A DNA stretch of 64,000 bases, taken from assembly GCA_016458225.1 (NCBI GenBank), contig JAEMGR010000005.1, forward strand, positions 372,001-436,000, read 5' to 3'. Below are positions 29,401-36,873 of the stretch, piece after piece. The position numbers and the translations under genes were made by a program. The stretch comes from Myxococcaceae bacterium JPH2 (GTDB lineage Bacteria > Myxococcota > Myxococcia > Myxococcales > Myxococcaceae). A model generated the notes under the pieces. The model was not told the origin of the DNA, made no database searches, and saw nothing but the letters and a program-made list of their open reading frames with translations. Every line of letters starts with the position of its first letter. Position 1 is the stretch's first letter.

Positions 29401-30217
29401 CTACGCCGCGCTGCACGTGGAAGTCCCGGGCGAGGCGCCGGTATGGGTGGACACCTCGGTGCGCTTCGGCCCCTTCGGCGAGCTTCCCGAGACGGCCATG
29501 GGCGAGCGCGAGGCGTACCTGATGCCCGAGCCCGGCAAGGCGCAGCAGAAGGTCACCACGCCCGCGCTGAAGGAGCGGCCGGGCAAGCAGGTGAAGCTGG
29601 ACCTGGAGCTGTCCACGGACGGGAAGCTCACGGGCAAGGGCGACGAGGTCTACACGGGCTTCGAGGCGGCGCAGATCGCCGAGGCCTTCGAGCAGCTCTC
29701 CGCCGAGAGCCGCAACCAGGCGCTCCAGGGCGCGGTGTCGCGCTACTTCGGGGGCGCGGAGCTGTCCTCGGTGAAGCTGGACCGAGCGACCGAGGTGGGC
29801 GCGCCGTTCGTGCTGCACTACGAGTTCACCGTGCCGCGCTTCGGCCGCGTGGAGGGTGACCAGAAGATGGTGCTGGGCGCGCTGACCTTCCCCGCGCTCC
29901 TGGGGCGTCGCTACGTCGAGCTGAGCTCGCGAGACACGCCGCTGTTCATCGACAGCATGGAGGCCAGCCGCACGCAGGTGACGCTGACCATGCCCCAGGG
30001 CTGGAAGCTGGCGGATCCGCAGGCGTCGCTGAAGGTGGACAGCGACTTCGGTCACTTCGCCCGCACGGAGAAGCAGGAGGGCCGCACGCTGACCCTCAAC
30101 GAGTCGCTCCAGGTTCCGCGCAACCGCATCTCGCCGCGTGACTACGAGAAGTTCTCGGCCTTCGCCGGGGACGTGGACCTCATCCAGGTGCGCGAGATGT
30201 TCCTCGTGAAGCAGTAG
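26450..30217 (+). CDS. TPR / DUF3857 / transglutaminase-like lipoprotein
   Basis: 1255 residues. Lipobox LTGC (Cys20). TPR-like helices fill about 30-120 and 440-690 (for example RTRGEPEAAAQAYATMLARDPDN). A beta-rich insert lies between. A DUF3857 domain (about 730-880, LPRGAQLLALRTLKADGRVLEPENIEG) is followed by a transglutaminase-fold domain (about 900-1030). A last beta domain ends the protein. In the transglutaminase domain the usual GDCKDKA motif is replaced by DRGSRLT, so the nucleophilic Cys is absent and proteolytic or cross-linking activity is doubtful. Function unknown; the lipid anchor puts it in the periplasm. Confidence 0.88.
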   Translation: MRTLHRGLAALALVAGLTGCPKPTVTPRVLEAAAERAQSGSPEARTLAFAGFHAYLVAGDAALAQQRFDAALAKDPNDPYALQGQALLARRAGRTAPALTASLELVKRAPRHPLAVPAARYALDLVGTAPAMDDAILEGVEAALAAGVQGEAAYLLRGARLSIHNFRGDTARQAQDLKDLGGVSEATVVGPFSPFHILSFRDQLPPEKDGSLAGPFTGAFGPLATRTVHAPDGRLDLGGEPGHGDMYVLAFDAEVTEPGDYVVRSVSQTSHRVLLDGTPVLERQRWTRAASTVTARAVSLKAGKHRIVTSVSRDETTGVFTFALLRADGKPSTIRYTAATGAAPAWGGGVSTTEAPLHYATTEDLAAALRGEAGDTLATFLAVRDGMGRDGDGSRRLMGTLQPTSPALLALRAELASQDRTIPAKVARGRATRDLEAVLAKDPGNVAAQLLRADLFLDEGQAAQALEALKAARDAAKPTGSAVHLMLARAALALDVDPQAEVALEAALEAQPGLCDAVALQYNLARKRDAVSRADALMSAQENCPGALARQADHARTRGEPEAAAQAYATMLARDPDNVTTGAALANAYIGLRRFDDATRVLRSLFAIWPRNKELLERLADVREYAGDKAEALTLREQALMLDGSDLTLRRAVERAKTGKELLQAHAIDGREAIRAYEAAPVTGGSAAAYVLDAAAVQAFPDGSLVNRIHTIQKALEQSGVQEIAEVNLPRGAQLLALRTLKADGRVLEPENIEGKDTMSLPGVQVGDYVEVEYLLAEGDRGPAQPGFAASAFYFQIANQPNAWSTYTVVAPKGSNLRVDAHNMKASEPVVQGDQEVFHYDARRVPPFIPEPDAPPSGNEYLPFVVVGTGATGNDGLVQVYGDAFQDRWQRTAEVEAFAKQATEGKTGMEAVKALHAAVMKRFSGRDTGLGQSAASTVAQDRGSRLTVLKAGLDALGIPSRVAAVRTFNTPPAPYLFPNEQLLPYAALHVEVPGEAPVWVDTSVRFGPFGELPETAMGEREAYLMPEPGKAQQKVTTPALKERPGKQVKLDLELSTDGKLTGKGDEVYTGFEAAQIAEAFEQLSAESRNQALQGAVSRYFGGAELSSVKLDRATEVGAPFVLHYEFTVPRFGRVEGDQKMVLGALTFPALLGRRYVELSSRDTPLFIDSMEASRTQVTLTMPQGWKLADPQASLKVDSDFGHFARTEKQEGRTLTLNESLQVPRNRISPRDYEKFSAFAGDVDLIQVREMFLVKQ

Positions 30218-30243
30218 CGCCCACGACGGCGCGGTCATCTTCG

Positions 30244-30269
30244 GGGCCACGGGCACTCGCCCGTGGCCC
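30244..30269. terminator. Perfect 11-bp bidirectional terminator
   Basis: GGGCCACGGGC (30244-30254), loop ACTC, GCCCGTGGCCC (30259-30269), then TTCGTCATT. It lies between the convergent DUF3857 and DUF2277 genes and can serve both strands. Confidence 0.75.
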
Positions 30270-30273
30270 TTCG

Positions 30274-30555
30274 TCATTCCTGGGGACGCGCGCGCTCGGC
30301 CTTCTTGAAGCGCAGGCGCTTCATGGACTCGAAGCGGGCGCGGTCACGAGGCGGAGTCGTCGCCACGAGCCCCTCGAGCATGCGCTTGGAGCTGCGGTAG
30401 ATCTCCTCCACGGCGACCTCGAAGGCGTCGGTGTTCTGCTTCGACGGATTGCGAGTCCCGGCGATCTTCCGGACGAACTGGAGCGCCGCCGCACGGATGT
30501 CCTCGTCCGTGGCGGGCGGCGCGAAGTTGAACAGGGGCTTGATGTTGCGGCACAT
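30274..30555 (-). CDS. DUF2277 family protein
   Basis: 93 residues. The whole N-terminal half matches my memory of DUF2277: MCRNIKPLFNFAPPATDEDI, then AALQFVRKIAGTRNPSKQN and FEVAVEEIYRSSKRML. Helical, with a conserved Cys at position 2; function unknown. Members are usually small stand-alone cytosolic proteins. It begins 10 bases after the CHAT protein stop on the same strand, so it may be cotranscribed with that operon, though the family is widespread and the link may be accidental. Confidence 0.9.
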   Translation of the reverse strand: MCRNIKPLFNFAPPATDEDIRAAALQFVRKIAGTRNPSKQNTDAFEVAVEEIYRSSKRMLEGLVATTPPRDRARFESMKRLRFKKAERARPQE

Positions 30556-30564
30556 GCCTTCACC

Positions 30565-33561
30565 CTAACGCCCTTCATCGCGGCCGACATGCCTCCAACG
30601 CCAGCCCAGCCCTAGCGCGCTCGCGAGAACCAGCACGCCCACGACCCAGGCCCACTCCAGGCCGGCCCATCCACGCGCTGCGCGAGGTGTCACCGCGGCC
30701 CATGCCCCGTCGCCCAGGACGACGACACCCGCCCAGGCAGCGGCCGGCAGTCCCGCCTCTTGGGCATCCAGTTGGGCAGCACGCAGCGCGGCGGCGGCGC
30801 TCTGCCCCGAGGCCAGATGCGCGTGAAAGCTCCGCATGAGCGAGGCCGTCTCGTCGTCGCGCAGCGGCCACAAGCTCGCCACGACCGCGCGCGCCCCCGC
30901 CTCGAAGAACGCGCGGGCCAGACTGAAGACCCCTTCGCCCGGGAGCGCCGCACCCGAGGCACTGCGGCAGCTCGACAACACCACCAACGCATCCGAGAGC
31001 CCGAGCGAGACAATCTCGCGAGGCTGCAACATGCCGTCCTCGTCCGGCCCTCCTGGAGCGAGCACGAGGGCCGAGCGCTCGGGGTCCTCGGGGTCGACCG
31101 CCGCGTGCGCCGCCACGTGAAGCAAGCGGATACCGTCTGAAGCCGCCGTCTGCACGGAAGCGTCCGTCCCCCCGTGGCCTGGGGATGTCGCAGGCCGCGG
31201 CCCACCCGATGACGGTGCGGAAGCCTTCGAGACGGGCACGGCGGCACCCTCGCCCGGCCGTGCAGGCGGGACGGTCGCGGCCTCCTTCAGTGCTCGCTCG
31301 GAGGCTTCGGTGCCCACCAACAGGCGCGGAGTGAGCGAGGAGTCCCGCAGGATCTCCTCCACCGCGTGCCCCTCCGCGCGGGCCTGAGGGAGCGCACCGA
31401 GCTTCGTCACCTCATCGAAGACGCCTTCACGCGTCTGCGTCACGCGCTGCGCGGTCATGGTGCCCGCGCCTCGCTCCGGATCCGCCAGCACCAGCGCCTG
31501 CCCTCCCGGTGTGGGCATGGACCGCTCGCGCCAGTAACGCCACAGGCTCGCGGAGGGAACCCGCGCGAGCTCGTATCGCGCCACGAGCGGCGGTCCGTCC
31601 GGATGCTCGCGAAGCATGGCGAAGGGCATGTCATGCAGGGGACCATCTGGCACGAGCAACAGCCTGCGCACGCCCGGCGGGAGGTCCGTCAACGCGGGCG
31701 CGAGCAACTGCGCATACAGCGCCGAAGCCAGTCCCCCTTCCGAGCCATCCCGCCGCTCGATGAGCCCCGAGAGCAGCGCCGCCGCGGAAGTCAACGTGGA
31801 GCGCTCCGGCAGCCGATAGGCACGAGTGCCCGCACGCGTCACGGACATGACCCACGCCCCTCCCGCGGGCTCGTTGAACACGTCCCGCTCCGCGCCCACG
31901 AGAAAGACGAGCAGGGCCTCATCCTCGGCGAGCGCATGCTCCGTCGCGTCGAGCGAGACAATCTCCGAGACCGCGCGCCGAGGCCGGGGCCGCAGGTCGA
32001 GTTCCTCACGCTCCAAGTCGCTCACCTCGCGACGCGCCGCCTCACGAGCCTCCGCGGAGAGCGACGTCTCCAGCAGCTGCCGCTGCACCGCCACCAATCG
32101 ACGCATGACCGCCGCGCGGGCCGGCGCCGTGTCCTGTCGCTCCGGCAGCGCTCGCGCCGACGCCAGCGCATCCAGCAACGTCCTCGCGCGCAGCCGCTCG
32201 CTGATCTGAAACGCCCGGGAGAGCGCCTCACGCGGAGGCACCCGGGGCGTCGGAGCTGTCCCGGCCTCCAGCATCAGCCCCGCGAGTCGATGGTAGTCCC
32301 CTACCCAACGCGCGAAGAGCTCCGCCTGACTGAAGGCGTCACCTTGCAGCTCGCGAAGCGCCTCGATGGCCCCCAGGAGGTGCTCGGCCTCGTCGAGCGC
32401 TTGGGGAAGCGGTCGGCCCCGCAACGCCACCGTGGCCCGCGCCCGCCACGCCGAGAGCACATAGAACGCACGGCCATGGTCGAGCGCCTGCCGGAGCGCC
32501 TCATCCGCTTCGCGCTCGGCGGCCACGGGATTCTCCCGAGCCATCCGCTCCGCACGCGTCCAGAGACAGGCGATGCGACGCTCGGGCTGGGACAGCTCAT
32601 CTGCCAACGCCAGACAGCGCTGAAGACAGGCCTCCGCCTCGACCTTCGCGTCCGGAGTGTCGCCCAGAAGCTCGGCGATGAGCCGCAGCGCCTGGGCCTC
32701 GAAGACCTTGCTCCCCGCGGCTTCCGCGGCGCGAAGGGCCTCGCTCGCGAGCCCCAAGACCTCCGCCCGCACCCCAGGCTGCGGGTCCGTCTCTCCTCGG
32801 TACATCGCGAGGTTCGCGAGATCGAACCGCACCCGTGCCTCCGTCGCGGGCTCGCGGGTCGCGCGCGCGAGCTCCGCCAATCGGAGATAGACCTCGCTCG
32901 CCTCGTCCAGTCGCCCGAGCCGTTCGCTCACCCTGCCCAGCGCGGTGAGGCACTGCTTCTTCAAGCCGTCACTGCCCGAGGGGAACGTCAGCGCCTCCGC
33001 CTGCTTGAGCAGACGCCACGCATGCCCCAGGTCCCGCCCCGCGTCGGACAGCGCGGACGCCTCCAGGATGAGCGCACGCGCGCGAAGCTGAGGAACCCCG
33101 GACGCATTCGCGACCTCGCTCACCCGGAGTTCCCATTCCTTGGCCTCCTCCGTCCGTCCCTGCAGCGAGAGCACGTTGCGCAGGTTGATGCCCGCGAGCA
33201 CCTCCCCTTCCGCGTCGTGCTGGGAACGGAAGCCCAAGGCCGCGCGGCGGTACGAGGACTCGGCGACCTTCGGCGTGGCCAGCACCTCCACATGACCGAG
33301 GACCAACGACAACCACGGCCGCTCGGGATGACGCGGGATGAGGGACGTGAGGCGACGCCGAGCCTCCTCGCGCCCCTCGGCGCCCTGCGCGTTGCGGTAG
33401 AAGCACATCGCGGAGTCGGAGTCCTCCGGATGCGCGAGGAAGCGCGCCTCGCACTCGGCCAGCGCCGAGGGCGCATCGGCCCATGCCACACCCCGCCCGG
33501 CCACTCCCGTCACGAGGACGAGGAGGGCCGCATGGAAAAGGACCTGTCGCGCTTCGGGCAC
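30565..33561 (-). CDS. Exported TPR-CHAT domain putative protease
   Basis: 998 residues. Signal peptide (about 1-29, ending GVAWADAP), then some 450 residues of TPR-like helical repeats (for example EASEVYLRLAELARATREPA). A helical linker follows, then the CHAT (caspase HetF associated with TPRs) domain over the last 380 residues. The dyad is intact: His819 in LLHVAAHAAVD and Cys865 in VVLSSCRSASG. LLLVPDGPLHDMPFAML and ARAVVASLWPLRDDETA are other family blocks. A C-terminal helix (WAWVVGVLVLASALGLGW) would anchor the tail. GTG start two bases after the secreted-protein stop. The signal peptide suggests it works in the periplasm, unlike cytosolic CHAT effectors. Confidence 0.9.
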   Translation of the reverse strand: MPEARQVLFHAALLVLVTGVAGRGVAWADAPSALAECEARFLAHPEDSDSAMCFYRNAQGAEGREEARRRLTSLIPRHPERPWLSLVLGHVEVLATPKVAESSYRRAALGFRSQHDAEGEVLAGINLRNVLSLQGRTEEAKEWELRVSEVANASGVPQLRARALILEASALSDAGRDLGHAWRLLKQAEALTFPSGSDGLKKQCLTALGRVSERLGRLDEASEVYLRLAELARATREPATEARVRFDLANLAMYRGETDPQPGVRAEVLGLASEALRAAEAAGSKVFEAQALRLIAELLGDTPDAKVEAEACLQRCLALADELSQPERRIACLWTRAERMARENPVAAEREADEALRQALDHGRAFYVLSAWRARATVALRGRPLPQALDEAEHLLGAIEALRELQGDAFSQAELFARWVGDYHRLAGLMLEAGTAPTPRVPPREALSRAFQISERLRARTLLDALASARALPERQDTAPARAAVMRRLVAVQRQLLETSLSAEAREAARREVSDLEREELDLRPRPRRAVSEIVSLDATEHALAEDEALLVFLVGAERDVFNEPAGGAWVMSVTRAGTRAYRLPERSTLTSAAALLSGLIERRDGSEGGLASALYAQLLAPALTDLPPGVRRLLLVPDGPLHDMPFAMLREHPDGPPLVARYELARVPSASLWRYWRERSMPTPGGQALVLADPERGAGTMTAQRVTQTREGVFDEVTKLGALPQARAEGHAVEEILRDSSLTPRLLVGTEASERALKEAATVPPARPGEGAAVPVSKASAPSSGGPRPATSPGHGGTDASVQTAASDGIRLLHVAAHAAVDPEDPERSALVLAPGGPDEDGMLQPREIVSLGLSDALVVLSSCRSASGAALPGEGVFSLARAFFEAGARAVVASLWPLRDDETASLMRSFHAHLASGQSAAAALRAAQLDAQEAGLPAAAWAGVVVLGDGAWAAVTPRAARGWAGLEWAWVVGVLVLASALGLGWRWRHVGRDEGR

Positions 33562-33562
33562 A

Positions 33563-34066
33563 TCAGATTGTGAACGCGAGCTGCCAGTACTCGCAATCCG
33601 TCACCGGCTCAGGAGTCCCCCCGGTCTCCTCGCGCGTCGGAACAGGACAGACGCGGTGCGGTGAGGTGAGAGTCCCAGGTCCCGACCAGCGCTCGAAGGT
33701 CAGGACCGGAGCGGCGAGCTGAATCGTCCCCACCGGGACGAACACCTGCGCACGCACCCCGTCCGCCGTCGCGGCCCGGTGGCGCAGCCGCAGTGGCGTG
33801 CTCGCGCTCACCCACCCGGACGACTCCGCGAGCACCGCCCCCGCGCTGTCCACCAGCCGCACCGTCACCAGGACGCTCGCGTTGGTCCGCACGCCGGTCT
33901 CCACCAGCGAGGCCACCACCGAGTCCCCCGCGCTGCCCTCCAAGGGCCGTGTCCGCACGCTCACGAAAGGCCCCGAGGTCTGCGCGAACGCGCTCGCACT
34001 CATCAACAGCCCCACGCTCAGGACAAACGCCCCCCAACCACTGCTCCACTTGCCTCGTGCCGCCAT
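33563..34066 (-). CDS. Secreted hypothetical protein of the CHAT operon
   Basis: 167 residues, not recognised. Signal peptide with SASAFAQTSG at the cleavage region, leaving about 138 residues that read as a beta-sandwich (VRTRPLEGSAGDSVV, VLVTVRLVDSAGAVL, VRAQVFVPVGTIQLA). Two Cys near the C-terminus (in RVCPVPT and TDCEYWQ) could pair. GGGGAGACC before the ATG supports the start. It lies between the anti-sigma-like gene (26 bases) and the CHAT gene (2 bases), so it is a good candidate ligand, substrate or chaperone of the CHAT protein. Confidence 0.75.
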   Translation of the reverse strand: MAARGKWSSGWGAFVLSVGLLMSASAFAQTSGPFVSVRTRPLEGSAGDSVVASLVETGVRTNASVLVTVRLVDSAGAVLAESSGWVSASTPLRLRHRAATADGVRAQVFVPVGTIQLAAPVLTFERWSGPGTLTSPHRVCPVPTREETGGTPEPVTDCEYWQLAFTI

Positions 34067-34092
34067 GGTCTCCCCCTCTGTGAAACACCGAC

Positions 34093-34818
34093 TCAGTCGA
34101 GCCGGTTCATGAACGTCGCGCCGCGCCACACGCGGCCATCGGGCAGGTGCGCTTCCACCTGCCAGAACACACGGGCCCCCGACGGCAGGGGCGCGAGCAC
34201 CTCCGCCGGAACCCGATACACATTGCGCTCCAGCCGCTCCACGCGGTGCACCACGCGCAGGTCCTCCGAGGAGAACCGCACGCTCCAACGCGTCCCCTCC
34301 GGCCCGCCCCGCCAACGCAAGACACAGTCAGCCCGAGCGAGCACCGCCCCTTCGCTCAACTCCGACACCACCGTGGCCGTCTCGGCGCCGCGATACGTGC
34401 CGGACCCCTCATCCACGCGCGTCACCCACAACCCCGCGAGCCCCACCACGAGCATGGCCGCCATCGCGCTCCACAGCGGCCGACGCATGACGAAGCGGGT
34501 GCGTCCCTCGCGCGCTCCCGGCTCTCGGGCACGAGCCGCCGTGCGCTCCCCCAGCGCGGAGTCCATCGGCGTGGCACTCGCCGCCGCCACCGACAGGGCA
34601 TGCGCGAGCCGCCACGCCTGCGCCCAGGAGGGGTCCGCCGCGACACGCTCGAGCACCTCCGCGCGCTGCGCGGGCGTGGAGGCCCCCGTCACCACGAGCC
34701 AGATGCGCTCGGCCTCCTCGGAAGTGGGCACGACTCCCTCACCGGACTGGAATGCGGCGCGAAGCCGCGCGAGCGCGGCGCCATCGAGGACTGCGTCGTC
34801 GGGCGACTGCTCGCTCAT
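34093..34818 (-). CDS. Single-pass anti-sigma-factor-like protein
   Basis: 241 residues. An N-terminal cytosolic helical region of about 110 residues holds PTSEEAERIWLVVTGAST and AEVLERVAADPSWAQAWRLAH. One transmembrane helix (about 113-132, LWSAMAAMLVVGLAGLWV) leads to an exported beta-rich domain of about 105 residues ending in VFWQVEAHLPDGRVWRGATF. The cytosolic-helix/TM/periplasm plan and the 4-base overlap with the ECF sigma gene identify a probable anti-sigma factor. No zinc-binding His-Cys-Cys motif is present, so it is not a ZAS-type protein. The periplasmic part may sense an envelope signal or be cleaved. Confidence 0.8.
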   Translation of the reverse strand: MSEQSPDDAVLDGAALARLRAAFQSGEGVVPTSEEAERIWLVVTGASTPAQRAEVLERVAADPSWAQAWRLAHALSVAAASATPMDSALGERTAARAREPGAREGRTRFVMRRPLWSAMAAMLVVGLAGLWVTRVDEGSGTYRGAETATVVSELSEGAVLARADCVLRWRGGPEGTRWSVRFSSEDLRVVHRVERLERNVYRVPAEVLAPLPSGARVFWQVEAHLPDGRVWRGATFMNRLD

Positions 34819-35384
34819 GGTTCGATTCCCTTCTTGGAGAGGCACGCACGCAGCGCGCTCATGCCTCGGTAGACGAGGTTCTCCGTCCGCTTGTCCTCCC
34901 ACCCCAGGAGCGCGGCGGCCTCGGGGACGCTGTGTCCCTGCAAGTGGAGCGTCACCGCCTGCCTGCGGTCGGTCACCAACCGGGACAGGCAGTCGCGCAC
35001 GGCCCGACCAATCTGCGAGGCCCCCGCGGAGCGCTCGGGGTTATCCGGCGCCTCCGGCTGGGGTGCACCTGTCTCCAGGTCCTCGAGCGCCACCTCGCGC
35101 CGACGACTCTGCCGCCGCAGCTCGTCAATCAACGCGGTGTAGGCCACGCGGTACAGATAGGCCTGGGACAGCTGTGCGCGGTCCGGCTCGCGCCGCTGCA
35201 GCTCCACCACGCGAATCATCGCGGACTGGAGCAGGTCCTCTCGCCAGGCCCGCTGCGTCCCCGGACACACACTGGCCACCGCCCGTTCCAGGTCTCGCCG
35301 CAGCGCCTCGAGCCCTGGCTCTGGGACCACCGCCAGGGGCACGGCCATGCCATGTCTCGGTTCCACGTCGAGGACCTCCCTCAC
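34815..35384 (-). CDS. ECF-type RNA polymerase sigma factor
   Basis: 189 residues. Region 2 is recognisable in WREDLLQSAMIRVV and YLYRVAYTALIDELRRQSRRRE (the 2.3-2.4 DNA-melting and -10 part). Region 4 appears in CLSRLVTDRRQAVTLHLQGHSVPEAAALLGWEDKRTENLVYRGMSALRACL, a helix-turn-helix. The first 30 residues are poorly conserved; the GTG at 35384 and an ATG at 35348 are both possible starts. It heads an operon with the anti-sigma-like, secreted and CHAT genes and probably directs its own transcription. I could not define its promoter in the 97 bases upstream. Confidence 0.87.
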   Translation of the reverse strand: MREVLDVEPRHGMAVPLAVVPEPGLEALRRDLERAVASVCPGTQRAWREDLLQSAMIRVVELQRREPDRAQLSQAYLYRVAYTALIDELRRQSRRREVALEDLETGAPQPEAPDNPERSAGASQIGRAVRDCLSRLVTDRRQAVTLHLQGHSVPEAAALLGWEDKRTENLVYRGMSALRACLSKKGIEP

Positions 35385-35481
35385 AACCCCATCAACGTGG
35401 CTCGCGATTATTTCCCCTCACCCTCCCCCGCGAAAATCTCCGGGCCCCGCTGTCCCACATCAGAGCCGAGGCGGCGCGCGG

Positions 35482-36606
35482 TCACTCCTGGAAGATGGCC
35501 ACGTGCGGCACGCCATCCTCGCCGATGACGCCCCGGTACATGCCGCTGGAGTTGAAGGGCAGGGTCACGTTGCCCTGGCTGTCCATGGCGATGACCCCGC
35601 CCTCGCCGCCCGCCTTCACCAGCACGTCGTTGACGACGACGTGGGCGGCCTCGGCCAGCGGCAGGCCCTGGTACTCGACGCGCGCGCAGATGTCGCGCGC
35701 CACGGTGTAGCGGATGAAGAACTCACCATGCCCCGTGGCGGACACCGCGCAGCGCGGATCCGCGTAGGTGCCCGCGCCAATGACAGGCGAGTCGCCCACC
35801 CGTCCGAACCGCTTGTTCGTCATGCCGCCCGTGGACGTTCCCGCCGCCAGATTGCCCGAGGCATCGAGCGCCACCGCGCCCACCGTTCCGAACTTGTGGT
35901 CCCCCGTCACCGGATCCATCCCGGCCGGCAGCGACGACGAAGGAGATGTGCCCGGAGGCGCCGCTTGCTGCGTCTCGCGCTCCTTCTCCAGCGCGCGCTG
36001 AAGCGACTGCCAGCGCTCCTCCGTGTAGAAGTACTTCGGATCCACCCACTCCATGCCCTGCGCGCGCGCGAAGGCCTCCGCGCCATCGCCCACCATCATC
36101 ACGTGCGGCGACTTCTCCATCACCAGCCGCGCCAGGTCGATGGGATTGCGGATGTGACGCACGCCCGCCACCGCGCCCGCGGCCCGCGTGCGCCCATCCA
36201 TGATGGCGGCGTCCAGCTCGTTCACGCCATCGTGGTTGAAGACCGCGCCCTTGCCCGCGTTGAAGTACGGCGAGTCCTCCATCACATGAATCGCGGCGCT
36301 CACCGCATCCAGGCTGCTGCCGCCCCGAGCCAGCACGGCATGCCCCGCCTGCAGTGACTGAGCGAGCGCGGCACGCACCGCCGCCTCACGCTCGGGGGAC
36401 AGGTTCTCGCGCGAAATCACGCCCGCGCCGCCGTGGATGACGAGCCCCCACTTCGGCTTCGGCCGGGGCGTCGCCTCATCGTGCGCCATCGCCTCGTCTC
36501 GCCGCGCGGAGACGGACCGCGTGCTGGCGGCGCAGCCCAGGGTGAGCATCACCAGCGAGGCAGCCACCAGGTGGCTCCAGGAACCAGACGAGAGTGAAGC
36601 AAGCAT
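35482..36606 (-). CDS. Lipoprotein isoaspartyl peptidase/L-asparaginase (Ntn hydrolase)
   Basis: 374 residues, plant-type asparaginase family. Lipobox LTLGC gives Cys25, so the enzyme is exported and lipid-anchored, unusual for a family mostly found in the cytoplasm or free periplasm. The domain starts at WGLVIHGGAG. The autocleavage site is GTVGAVALD with Thr241 as the new N-terminal nucleophile; GRVGDSPVIGAGTYAD and ATGHGEFFIR are the substrate-binding strands. It hydrolyses isoaspartyl dipeptides or asparagine. The frame extends to 36717, but the ATG at 36606 gives the proper signal sequence. Confidence 0.92.
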   Translation of the reverse strand: MLASLSSGSWSHLVAASLVMLTLGCAASTRSVSARRDEAMAHDEATPRPKPKWGLVIHGGAGVISRENLSPEREAAVRAALAQSLQAGHAVLARGGSSLDAVSAAIHVMEDSPYFNAGKGAVFNHDGVNELDAAIMDGRTRAAGAVAGVRHIRNPIDLARLVMEKSPHVMMVGDGAEAFARAQGMEWVDPKYFYTEERWQSLQRALEKERETQQAAPPGTSPSSSLPAGMDPVTGDHKFGTVGAVALDASGNLAAGTSTGGMTNKRFGRVGDSPVIGAGTYADPRCAVSATGHGEFFIRYTVARDICARVEYQGLPLAEAAHVVVNDVLVKAGGEGGVIAMDSQGNVTLPFNSSGMYRGVIGEDGVPHVAIFQE

Positions 36607-36873
36607 GCGAAGGGCCTCCAAGGCAGCCAGCGGCCGAGCCTCGGCGGACAGGAGCCGGAGCGAAGCCGCGCACGAGCCCGGTCGGTAGCACGCCCGCCCC
36701 ACGCGGGACAACGCCACCTCGTCACAGCGCGCCCTCGACTGGACGCTGCCACGCCAGGGCGCGGGCAGGGGCTGGTCAGCGCAGCGCGGTGCGGTTCCCC
36801 TCGGCGCGCGCCATCCCCATCGTCTCGGACAGCAATGGGTCGTGCGACCACGCCCACCCCGAGGGAGGCCGCG

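Noticed and set aside
26432-30277. A 1281-codon open frame on the minus strand
   Set aside because: It is the antisense shadow of the TPR/DUF3857 lipoprotein; its product is His/Arg/Gln-rich without family resemblance, as expected from the complement of GC-biased codons.
31366-33573. A 735-codon plus-strand frame opposite the CHAT gene
   Set aside because: Arg-rich shadow; the minus strand has a complete domain plan with catalytic residues.
35385-35481. An ECF-sigma autoregulatory promoter upstream of the sigma gene
   Set aside because: No AAC-type -35 with a suitable -10 could be recognised; the region is too short and GC-rich to call by eye.
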